From the NCBI GenBank assembly GCA_963758945.1, contig CAVWXY010000006.1, positions 806,001-870,000 of the forward strand: a stretch of DNA of 64,000 nt. The letters are read 5' to 3'. The DNA comes from VAZQ01 sp963758945. Its GTDB lineage: Bacteria > Pseudomonadota > Alphaproteobacteria > Rhizobiales > Xanthobacteraceae. Of the stretch, positions 7,679-14,512 are shown one piece after another. The notes under the pieces are model-generated. The model searched no databases. It worked only from the letters and a program-made list of their open reading frames with translations, and had not been told where the DNA came from. The stretch's first letter is position 1. Each line of letters begins with the position of its first letter. The translations under genes and the position numbers were made by a program.

Positions 7679-9017
7679 GGACACCCGCCACAACAAGTGA
7701 ATTGGTTCGTGCCCGGGCGCCATTGCGGTGATGTGACTCGGGGTGGCGGGATTCCTGGTGTGCCGATCCGGCAGTATGGGTAGGCATGATTGACACGCAA
7801 GCGATTCGCAAACGCTGGGATACCGTCGGCTCGAAGCTCGATGAGCGCGGTCAGCGGGTGTTCGCATCCGGAGAGGTACGGGCTGCGGGATGGGGCGGTC
7901 TGGAGGCGGTCCATGAGATCACGGGGCTCGCGCGCTCGACGATCGGTCGCGGCCTGAAGGATCTCGACGCCGCACCGTTGCCGAAGGGGCGGGTGCGACG
8001 AAAGGGTGGTGGCCGGCGACATCTGTCGTTCGGGGATGGAACTCTCATTGAGGATCTGCGGCGTATCGTCGAGCCGGTCACGCTCGGGTGTCCGGTGCGA
8101 CCACTGCTGTGGGTGTCGAAGAGCCACGACAAGCTGGCTGTCGCCTTACAGAAGATGGGCCACAAGATCAGCCCCAACAGCGTGCGCAGACTGTTGCCGA
8201 CGCTCGGCTACAGCCGGCAATCGAACCGCAAGGCCGACGAGGGCTCGAAGCATCCGGATCGCAACGACCAATTCGAGCACATCAATACCAAGGTGGTTGC
8301 GGCGCAGGCTGCGGGCCAGCCCGTCATCTCCGTCGACACGAAGAAGAAAGAGTTGATCGGCAACTACCGGAACGGCGGCACGGACTATCGGCCCAAGGGC
8401 GATCCGCGGCGCGTGAAGGTGCACGACTTCGAGAACAAGGAACTCGGCAAGATCGTGCCCTATGGCGTGTACGACGTGACGGCCAATGCGGGCTGGGTCA
8501 GCGTCGGGATCACGAGCGATACAGCCGAGTTCGCCGTCGCCTCGATCCGCCGCTGGCTCGATGAGATGGGGCGTGAGCGATATCCGCATGCGAGCGAGCT
8601 GACGATCACGGCCGACTGCGGCGGCTCGAATGGAGCGCGCGTGCGGTTGTGGAAAGTCCAGCTGCAAAAGCTCGCCGATGCGACGGGCCTTGTAATCCAC
8701 GTTCATCACTATCCGCCGGGTACTTCGAAGTGGAACAAGATCGAGCACCGCTTGTTCTGCCACATCACGCAGACCTGGCGTGGCCGACCGTTGACGGACA
8801 GATTGGCCGTCGTCGAGCTGATCGCGGCGACGACGACCAAGACTGGCCTGAAGGTCGAGAGTGCGCTCGACACGCGGACCTACGAGAAGGGCATCAAGGT
8901 CAGCGATGCCGAGATGAAGACCCTCGACATCAACGGTGACCCGTTCCATCCTGAATGGAACTACACTATCCGCCCGCGATCATCTGAAAATCGGAGCGGT
9001 TAATGTGGCAGGTATCC
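7679..9017 (+). mobile_element. ISAzo13-family insertion sequence, complete
   Basis: Ends GGACACCCGCCACAAC (left) and, as reverse complement of the right, GGATACCTGCCACATT are imperfect inverted repeats. TTA lies on both sides (7676-7678 and 9018-9020). It is the innermost and therefore youngest of four nested elements; its gene is intact. Confidence 0.9.
7786..9003 (+). CDS. ISAzo13-family transposase
   Basis: A 405-residue DDE transposase. The N-terminal DNA-binding part includes VHEITGLARSTIGRGLKDL, followed by RRKGGGRRH. Catalytic candidates are Asp in VISVDTKKKELIGNYRNGG, Asp in LTITADCGGSNG and Glu in WNKIEHRLF; VKVHDFENKELGKIVPYGVY is also typical of the family. It runs to 14 bp before the right end of the element. 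No internal stop or frameshift, so probably active. Confidence 0.92.
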   Translation: MIDTQAIRKRWDTVGSKLDERGQRVFASGEVRAAGWGGLEAVHEITGLARSTIGRGLKDLDAAPLPKGRVRRKGGGRRHLSFGDGTLIEDLRRIVEPVTLGCPVRPLLWVSKSHDKLAVALQKMGHKISPNSVRRLLPTLGYSRQSNRKADEGSKHPDRNDQFEHINTKVVAAQAAGQPVISVDTKKKELIGNYRNGGTDYRPKGDPRRVKVHDFENKELGKIVPYGVYDVTANAGWVSVGITSDTAEFAVASIRRWLDEMGRERYPHASELTITADCGGSNGARVRLWKVQLQKLADATGLVIHVHHYPPGTSKWNKIEHRLFCHITQTWRGRPLTDRLAVVELIAATTTKTGLKVESALDTRTYEKGIKVSDAEMKTLDINGDPFHPEWNYTIRPRSSENRSG

Positions 9018-9955
9018 TTAGCTCCGATACGCTTGCCAAGCGCCTCGCCCCAGGTCTTCAGCGCGCTTGGTCGCGTTGACCGACTGAGCAACACTTTGGC
9101 GGCCTCGAACAGAAGGCCGCGCACCATGCCGTCTCCGCACTTGGAGATGCGCCCTGCGTGATCGACCTCGCCGGATTGATAACGCCTGGGCGTCATCCCA
9201 AAGTACGCCGCCACTGACGACGATCGCTTGAAGCGTGCTGGGTCCTCAACGCCGGTGATATAGGCCAAGGCAACCACCGTGCCGACGCCCGGTGCCGACA
9301 TCAGCTGACGGGCAATGTCGTCGCTGCGAGCGCGTTGAATGACGGCCCTATCGTACACGAGGAGTTGGGCCCGCGTTGCCTCCAGCACCTGCAACGTCGG
9401 CTCGATGATCGCCCCAAGTACAGGATGCCCGTCGATCGCCGCGCGCACGCGCGCCGGGAACTGGCTGCGCAAGCCTTTGGGAAGGACCCGACCGAAGGTC
9501 TTCAGAATGCCGCGCACGCAATTCTTCAGCGTCGTGATTTGCGACACGATCTGGCCGCGTGCTACCAGCAGTGCACGGACGGCTTGGCTGTCAAGGCCCT
9601 TCACCGTCACCTCGCGGTACCAGCCGACGCGCATGATCTGTGCCAAACCGAGGGCGTCGTTGGCGTCGGTCTTGTTGACCTTGAGCGACAACGCGGCTTT
9701 GGCGTGGCGCGCATCGACGCAGATCACGGGCAGGCCAATCGCCTTCAGCTCGTGGAACATCCAGTTCGACAGCTGCCCGCTTTCGAGTCCGATCCGAGCC
9801 GCATGGGGCGCGTGCTGCTTCACAGCCGATGCGATAGCTTCCGGCGTCGAGTTGGTTTGGCCGCGCCATACGATCTTCTCGGCATCGTCAATGACGCAGA
9901 TCGACGTTTCCTTCAGCGACACATCGAGGCCGACATACTGCTTGCTCTTGGACAT
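9018..9955 (-). pseudogene. IS110 transposase, N-terminal 312 residues
   Basis: DEDD RuvC-like domain: Asp in YVGLDVSLKE, Glu in GLESGQLSNW, Asp pair in KTDANDALGLA. The C-terminal Tnp_20 domain follows (MSAPGVGTVVALAYITGVEDP, RFKRSSSVAAYFG, RRYQSGE). It stops matching at GKRIGAK, where ISAzo13 is inserted. Joined to 7567-7675 after removing the TTA duplication it reads GKRIGAKKATMAVARKLA in frame, giving a 348-residue protein, a normal IS110 length. Confidence 0.9.
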
Positions 9956-10015
9956 GATCTCGCTCCTTGGCGTTGCGGGGAGGACCAGCCTGCGCCGGCA
10001 TTCGTTACCCCGCGA

Positions 10016-10996
10016 TTACGCCATGTCCCGGCCCGCACATTCGACCCGCCGTCGCGCGCAGGGGCGGTCAAGGTCGCGCACTTTGCGCGCGCGCGAGGGC
10101 TTGACCTTGACGGCCCCGAGCACGGCGGCAGGATGGAGTGAGCCGGGGGAAACCGCAGGCTCCCAGTGCCGCCGCTCGAACTCGACGGGTGACAGATACT
10201 CGAGCGACGAATGCCGCCGGCGCGGATTGTAGAAGCCTTCGATGAACTCGAAGACGGCATTGCGTGCCTCGGCTTGCGTCTTGAACCGGCTGCGAGCCAG
10301 TAACTCGCATTCCAGCGTGGCGAAGAAGCTCTCCGCCATCGCATTGTCGTAGGCGTCGCCCACACTCCCCATCGAAGGCCGCACACCCGCCTCGCGGCAG
10401 CGGTTGCCGAACTCAATGGACGTGTACTGCGCGCCTTGATCGGAGTGATGAATGACGCCGCGCGGACGACGCATGGCCAGCGCCATGCTCAACGCATCGA
10501 GCACGACCGTGGTGTGCAACGTCGTCGCCATCGACCAGCCGACGATCCGGCGGCTGAACACATCGAGGACGACCGCCAGGTACAGGAAGCCCGCCCATGT
10601 CGGAATGTAGGTGATATCAGCCACCCAAAGCACATTCGGCGCATCCGCCGTGAACCTGCGCTCGACCAGATCGGGCGCTTGGCGGGCTCCATCACGCACC
10701 GTTGTGATCGCAAACCTGCGACGGCTGATACCAGCAACACCCGCCTCGCGCATGAGCCGCGCGACACGGTTCTTGCCGACCTGCACGCCGTTCGCCGCAA
10801 GCTCAGCGTGCACCCGCGGCGCGCCATAGGTTCCGCGCGATACCGCGTGGATCGTGCGTACCGTCTCGGTCAACGCAGTATTCGAACGCGCCCGTTGGGA
10901 GGGCGATCGCGTTCTCCACGCATAGTACCCGCTGCACGAGATGCCCAGCACTCGGCACATGGTGGCAATCGGAAACTCGGCCTGGTGCGCGCTCAC
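10016..10996 (-). CDS. IS3 transposase OrfB (integrase catalytic domain)
   Basis: DDE integrase domain: first Asp in VLWVADITYIPTWAGF, second in HHSDQGAQYTS, Glu in AMAESFFATLECELL. Order and spacing are normal. The usual C-terminal end is LSPVEFERRH; here about 45 extra low-complexity residues (PSRARKVRDLDRPCARRR) are added because the frame runs into a palindromic repeat (10043-10140) beside the IS110 insertion. The catalytic core is intact and could still act if expressed with OrfA. Confidence 0.88.
   Translation of the reverse strand: MSAHQAEFPIATMCRVLGISCSGYYAWRTRSPSQRARSNTALTETVRTIHAVSRGTYGAPRVHAELAANGVQVGKNRVARLMREAGVAGISRRRFAITTVRDGARQAPDLVERRFTADAPNVLWVADITYIPTWAGFLYLAVVLDVFSRRIVGWSMATTLHTTVVLDALSMALAMRRPRGVIHHSDQGAQYTSIEFGNRCREAGVRPSMGSVGDAYDNAMAESFFATLECELLARSRFKTQAEARNAVFEFIEGFYNPRRRHSSLEYLSPVEFERRHWEPAVSPGSLHPAAVLGAVKVKPSRARKVRDLDRPCARRRVECAGRDMA
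10043..10140. repeat. Palindromic repeat, copy flanking IS110 on the right
   Basis: TTCGACCCGCCGTCGCGCGC ... GCGGTCAAGGTCG paired with GGGCTTGACCTTGACGGCC ... GAGCACGGCGGCAG. It matches 7188-7300 in the same orientation with scattered differences, so the IS110 lies between two direct copies. Confidence 0.7.
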
Positions 10997-11307
10997 GAAT
11001 TTGAACCCTTCGGCGGGATCACATCCGTCTCCCGAGCGAACCAGGCCGCGGCTTTTGAGAGGATGTCGCGCTCCAGCCTGAGCTGCTTCACCTCGCGCCG
11101 AAGACGGTTGATCTCGTCGCGTTCTGCCGTCGTCACACCGTCATCCCGGCGGCCCGCATCCCGCTCGGCTTGCGCCACCCAGTTCCGGATCGCCTGCGCC
11201 GTCGGCTCAAACTCCTTCGACAGGCTCTCCGGACTTCGCCCGGACCGAACCAGCTCAATCATCTGACGCCGAAACTCAGGCGTGTAAGGTGCGTTCTTTC
11301 TTGCCAT
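10993..11307 (-). CDS. IS3 transposase OrfA
   Basis: A 104-residue helix-turn-helix protein with a leucine-zipper-like end: ARKNAPYTPEFRRQMIELVR, the recognition helix around AQAIRNWV, then the heptad region EINRLRREVKQLRLERDILS and KAAAWFARE. ATG 11307 is preferred to an upstream frame (11343) that would start in the terminal repeat. It overlaps orfB by a TCGTGA junction. A -1 shift near TTCAAATTCGTG would give the fused GFKFVSAHQAEF typical of IS3 OrfAB. It binds the element ends. Confidence 0.88.
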   Translation of the reverse strand: MARKNAPYTPEFRRQMIELVRSGRSPESLSKEFEPTAQAIRNWVAQAERDAGRRDDGVTTAERDEINRLRREVKQLRLERDILSKAAAWFARETDVIPPKGSNS

Positions 11308-11361
11308 CGTGGACTCCTGCAACACAAATGCTCGGGTGTCCACGAAACCGGGGGAACTTCA

Positions 11362-11567
11362 GATGTGCTGGTTTCCAGAGCTTCGATGATCCGGTTGTCG
11401 CTCCGCCCTTTGCCAGCTTCCGAGACATCGGCCTTCAACAAGATCCGCGCCTTCAGTACCCGGCGCGCCGGGCTCTTTCCTTTCCGAATCAACGTTTCAA
11501 GCCGTTCGCGTTCCTCGCCGCTCAGCCTCACAACATACTTCTTTACCGAAATCTCCTTCGCAGCCAT
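11362..11567 (-). pseudogene. IS630 transposase, N-terminal portion
   Basis: Begins MAAKEISVKKYVVRLSGEER at ATG 11567 with GGAGG at 11572-11576. It carries the helix-turn-helix SPARRVLKARILLKAD and ends at IIEALETSTS, where the IS3 starts. Joining across the CATC duplication (minus strand) to 6917 gives ALETSTSMVYRVRKQLVEEG in frame, proving the two pieces are one gene. Confidence 0.88.
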
Positions 11568-11656
11568 GATTGCCTCCTCGCCAGTCGTTGGCGACGAAAG
11601 CGAATCACTAAATCCTTTCAAATTGGTTGAAGCGGGCGACTAGATCAATAAGTTGC

Positions 11657-11732
11657 TAGTGCCCTGAACCCGAAGTTCGCGCACATCGTGCGGCAAATGC
11701 AATCGCGAACTTCGGGTTCAAAAGGGGCACTA
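11657..11732. repeat. TAG/CTA-bounded hairpin, copy 2 (arm type GAACCCGAAGTTCGCG)
   Basis: TAGTGCCC...GGGCACTA outer stem with GAACCCGAAGTTCGCG/CGCGAACTTCGGGTTC inner stem. It was the partner of copy 1 before the IS630 inserted between them. Confidence 0.9.
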
Positions 11733-11747
11733 GAATCATAGAGTTGC

Positions 11748-11821
11748 TAGTGGTCCTTAGATTCCGAAGTTCGTATCAGAACGTGCCGCGAGTGCTGACG
11801 AACTTCGGAATCGGACCACTA
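11748..11821. repeat. TAG/CTA-bounded hairpin, copy 3 (arm type GATTCCGAAGTTCG)
   Basis: TAGTGGTCC...GGACCACTA outer stem; GATTCCGAAGTTCG/CGAACTTCGGAATC inner stem. It is joined to copy 2 by the linker CTAG-AATCATAGAGTTG-CTAG and shares its last CTAG with copy 4. Confidence 0.9.
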
Positions 11822-11892
11822 GTGCCCTTCGATTCCGAAGTTCGCAAACGAGGGTGCCGCTTAACGATGCGAACTTCGGAATTGGGACACTA
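11820..11892. repeat. TAG/CTA-bounded hairpin, copy 4 (arm type GATTCCGAAGTTCGC)
   Basis: TAGTGCCC...GGGACACTA; the outer stem carries one mismatch, the inner arms GATTCCGAAGTTCGCA/TGCGAACTTCGGAATT are otherwise intact. It abuts the composite palindrome at 11890. Confidence 0.88.
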
Positions 11893-12230
11893 AAGCGAGT
11901 CCCGGTCAAGTGGACGCAAAACGGTGCCACGCGTTCGGTGGACTCCCCTCCCCACGCAACCCGGGCCTGCCCGGGTTGCGCATATGTACGGTGCGCAAGT
12001 CGGGCAAGCCCGACTTGCGGTGGGGAGGGGTTGGGGGTGGGGGTCCGTGTTGGAGGACACGCCTCGCGCCACAACTACGACCCCCCTCCCCAGCCCTCCC
12101 CCACCCGAACTCGGGTTTACCCGAGTTCGGCACTCTAAGATGCCGAAGTCGGATGAATCCGACTTCGGCTGGGGAGGGAGCACACCGAGCTTGCGGCTCG
12201 TTGATTCCATTTCAACGGGCACAGCTTTAG
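11890..12230. repeat. Composite palindromic repeat, copy 1 (filled form)
   Basis: Ends CTAAAGC and GCTTTAG open imperfect 58-bp inverted arms. Inside, G/C-run stems (CCCCTCCCC, GGGGAGGGG) each enclose a twin hairpin: 11956-11979 with 11995-12018, and 12106-12129 with 12143-12168. It is the reverse complement of the copy at 22115-22455 with about three differences. Confidence 0.9.
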
Positions 12231-12533
12231 CGCCCGAGATACGCCGGGCGTACGACGCATCCCCGCAAGCAGCCGGTCGGGTACATGTCGGCCGGAAGAC
12301 CTCGCCGAGCTTGTCTTTGTTTCTGCCGCGGACACAGAACCACATGAGGGCAATTCAATACCCCGGAACGCATGCTCGCGGTGCAGATGTCGCTGCGAGG
12401 TGGAAGGTGTCCCGGTGTTCTTTTCCATCCCGGGTGTGATCGTCAAGCAACAGCTCGCCGGAATATCTGCTTGGGCTGGACCTTCCCGCGTGAGATTGCA
12501 TTGACCTCCAGAAACCAAGGGGGACTGGGGGAT
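12231..12533. other. Intergenic region, no supported feature
   Basis: About 300 bp without a protein-like frame. It includes the leader of the next small gene; a GGGGGACTGGGGG run just before ATG 12534 may act as a weak ribosome-binding site. Confidence 0.3.
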
Positions 12534-12824
12534 ATGTCGTCCTATGCAACCTACTGCCAGAATCAAGCTACCGACTGCAGGCGACGAGCAAGGTTGGCGG
12601 TGTCACCGGAGATCGCAGCCTACTACCAAGGTTTGGAGCGACGCTGGCTCAGCCTTGCGGAGCGCGCACGAGGAACGGGCGGCGCCTTGCGTGACGCGAG
12701 CGAGACGGTAGCGGCATCGAGGCTGCGTTCTTCCAGCTTCGACATACGAAAGGACGCGTGCGCAAGCCTCAAAAAGCTGTATCAGGAACTCTCGCCGCAC
12801 TGCGTTCAGCCGCAAGCCCATTGA
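12534..12824 (+). CDS. Small conserved hypothetical protein (96 aa)
   Basis: Starts MSSYATYCQNQATDCRRRAR and continues LAVSPEIAAYYQGLERRWLS, LAERARG. This cysteine-containing amphipathic helical pattern is, from my knowledge, a frequent small-protein type in Bradyrhizobium-like genomes. The function is unknown. The second half is less typical but open to the TGA. ATG 12534 was chosen because the motif begins at residue 4. No signal peptide. Confidence 0.6.
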   Translation: MSSYATYCQNQATDCRRRARLAVSPEIAAYYQGLERRWLSLAERARGTGGALRDASETVAASRLRSSSFDIRKDACASLKKLYQELSPHCVQPQAH

Positions 12825-12954
12825 GCGGGTTTGATGCGTGAAGGGCTTGGCCTGGGCCCCAAGCTCCTTACTCTTACAGGTATCGTCTCGACCAGGACCA
12901 GCTCGAGGCGGAGCCGTATTTGGTCATTTGTGCCGGGGCAGTTGGCACGGCCCG

Positions 12955-13307
12955 CACGCCTTCGACATCGAGCTCGAGAAGCTCGTCGACCTGATGCTGC
13001 GGGTGCGGGCGCAGGGCTATCTGATCGAAGCCGCCAATGCCCGGCACGAGCACGAATACGCGCTGTGGGAGCACGTGAAGCTCCCCGCGGGCAAGATCCT
13101 CATTCCCGGCATGATCTCGCACGCGACCGACGGCACGCGCATGTCCCGGAAAAGTGGGTACCGGTTTTCCGATAAGGACATGCGCGCAAAATCGAGGAAT
13201 CAAAAGCGTCCCGCGCTGGTGGCGCAGCGCATCCGCCGCTTTGCACGGCGGGTGGGGCCGGAGAACGTGATCGCGGGCGCGGACTGCGGCTTCGGCGGCC
13301 GCAGCTT
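12955..13307 (+). pseudogene. Fragment of MetE-like gene, second copy
   Basis: Encodes FDIELEKLVDLMLRVRAQGY, LIEAANARHEHEYALWEHVK and LPAGKILIPGMISHATDG, then a palindromic repeat, then VAQRIRRFARRVGPENVIAG and ADCGFGGR. These match the C-terminal third of the intact MetE-like gene (47722). The repeat interrupts at the same codon as in the 4290-4545 fragment. It runs into a remnant of an unrelated transporter gene. Confidence 0.75.
13138..13186. repeat. Dispersed palindromic element, second copy
   Basis: CGCATGTCCCGGAAAAGTGG ... CCGGTTTTCCGATAAGGACATGCG. Same family and same position within the MetE-like fragment as 4416-4466. Confidence 0.8.
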
Positions 13308-13422
13308 CGGTAACGACTGGACGGTCTTCTTTACGCGGCCGATCTCCGGGGCCGTGATGGCATTGGTCATTGTCACCCTGCTGGTCCCGATCTTCGGCGC
13401 ATTCAGAGCGAAGCGGAGCTAG
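13308..13422 (+). pseudogene. Remnant of a TctA-type tricarboxylate transporter permease C-terminus
   Basis: SFGNDWTVFFTRPISGAVMA followed by LVIVTLLVPIFGAF resembles the last transmembrane helix of TctA permeases (DWxxFxTRPIS motif). It is in the same open frame as the MetE-like fragment but clearly of different origin, so two gene ends have been fused by deletion. Confidence 0.5.
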
Positions 13423-13464
13423 AGCCGGCTTGGGATTTTTCTTACTGCAACCCGAAGCGGTTGC

Positions 13465-14373
13465 TCACCCGAGGATGAAGTCGCCGGCCTGCAGCTGCAC
13501 ACCGTTGCTGAACGTCGCCAGCAGCGTGAGCTCCACTCCATACGGACTGCTCCACGCGTGCGATACCTGGAAGAGCTGGTGGTCGTCGGTATCGTAGAAC
13601 AGCATGTCATGGCCGGCATAGGGATACTGCGTCGGCACCTGCGTTCCGGTCCACAGCACGCCGTCGGTGCCGAGCGGGGCATCGTTGAACCCGTCTGCGA
13701 GCACGATCTTGTCGACGCCGGGCTGAAAGTCGGTGACGATATCGGGGCCGTCATTCCAGTTGGAGACGAAGCGGTCGGCGCCGATCCCGCCGGTCAGAAT
13801 ATCGAGCCCGAGGCCGCCTTCGAGCGTATCGTCGCCAGTGGCGCCAATGAGCACGTCGAGTCCGGCGCCGCCCACCAGCAGATCGTGCCCGGCGCCGCCG
13901 TCGAGCACGACACCACTGTCGTCCGCGAACAGACCATCGCTGTTGACCGACCCCACGACCTTGTCGATGCCGCTGAACGTGTCGCCCTGCGCTTCGCCGA
14001 AGACGCCGGTGTTGGTGGCGAGGTTGACGTACACGGACTGCGACGACGTCGCGTAGCTGACGGTGTCGAACCCGTCGCCGCCGATCAACATGTCCGCGCC
14101 GGCGCCGCCGTACAGCGTATCGTCGCCGCTGCCGCCATCGAGCCGGTCGCTGCCGGCGCCTCCGGACAGGGTGTCGTTGCCCTGCTCCCCAAACAGGAAG
14201 TCGTCGCCGCCTTCGCCGGAGAGATAGTCGTTGCCGGCGCGGCCGTGGATCTCGTCGGCACCGGCCGACCCAAAGAGATTGTCGTTGAGATCAGTCCCGT
14301 TCAGGTAGAGGCCGAAATCGTAGGCGGCCCACGCGAGATCGGGTGCGGCCAGCGTCTTCGCAACCGTAGCCAT
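13465..14373 (-). CDS. RTX calcium-binding repeat protein
   Basis: About 302 residues (ATG 14373; 14388 adds five). Residues about 30-110 are tandem nonapeptides of the form GGxGxDxLx (GNDYLSGEGGDDFLFGEQGN, DTLSGGAGSDRLDGG). A second repeat block is around 155-200 (GGAGHDLLVGGAGLDVLIGA). A C-terminal module follows with RFVSNWNDGPDIVTDFQPGV and ends in DFILG, the usual type I secretion-like terminus. It probably binds Ca2+ outside the cell; there is no catalytic domain. No secretion ABC transporter is nearby. Confidence 0.88.
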   Translation of the reverse strand: MATVAKTLAAPDLAWAAYDFGLYLNGTDLNDNLFGSAGADEIHGRAGNDYLSGEGGDDFLFGEQGNDTLSGGAGSDRLDGGSGDDTLYGGAGADMLIGGDGFDTVSYATSSQSVYVNLATNTGVFGEAQGDTFSGIDKVVGSVNSDGLFADDSGVVLDGGAGHDLLVGGAGLDVLIGATGDDTLEGGLGLDILTGGIGADRFVSNWNDGPDIVTDFQPGVDKIVLADGFNDAPLGTDGVLWTGTQVPTQYPYAGHDMLFYDTDDHQLFQVSHAWSSPYGVELTLLATFSNGVQLQAGDFILG

Positions 14374-14512
14374 GCTCAGTGCTCCCACGCTGCGAGCCCG
14401 CCGGTCGGGCTGGCGCGGGAAGAGCTACGCGTTGCGCCGGCCGCGCGCTGTGATGGCCGTCACGAATTGTCGCTTGCAGCGAACCGATTTGACGTGCGCT
14501 GACCGATAATTT

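Larger units (their letters stand above)
7450..10020 (-). mobile_element. IS110-family element (ends not resolved), split by ISAzo13
   Basis: Defined by its transposase (9018-9955 plus 7567-7678). IS110 elements lack clear terminal repeats, so the limits are approximate. By established knowledge, this family uses a non-coding bridge RNA from one end of the element; the candidate regions are 9956-10040 (before the gene) and about 7320-7566 (after it). Neither can be confirmed by eye. Confidence 0.65.
6922..11361 (-). mobile_element. IS3-family insertion sequence inside the IS630, itself interrupted
   Basis: Terminal repeats share CCCCG-TTTCGTGGACA: TGGACCTACCCCGATTTCG at 6922 and, reverse-complemented, TGAAGTTCCCCCGGTTTCG at 11361; both begin TG. 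A 4-bp direct duplication GATG flanks it (6918-6921 and 11362-11365). Genes orfA and orfB lie at the 11.3-10.0 kb end; the matching right terminal repeat is 3 kb away because IS110 and ISAzo13 sequence lies between. Confidence 0.9.
5959..11640 (-). mobile_element. IS630-family insertion sequence, interrupted by three nested ISs
   Basis: The ends are GTCGCCTGATTCAATCA (left) and, as reverse complement of the right, GTCGCCCGCTTCAACCA: matching inverted repeats. It is flanked by TA on both sides (5957-5958 and 11641-11642), the TA duplication expected for IS630/Tc1 relatives. Removing it restores CACTAGATCAATAAGTTG, exactly the empty sequence seen at 46382-46399. The original element is about 1.24 kb; 4.44 kb of it is later insertion. 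Confidence 0.92.

Noticed and set aside
11657..11892. A CRISPR array or integron attC cluster formed by the tandem hairpins
   Set aside because: No uniform direct repeats with unique spacers, no cas or integrase gene, and no attC core sites; the arms differ between neighbours.
11893..12345. Proteins with repeated RNPGLPGLR-like motifs in several composite repeats
   Set aside because: These are translations of the twin-hairpin palindromes, readable on both strands; the repeat structure explains them.
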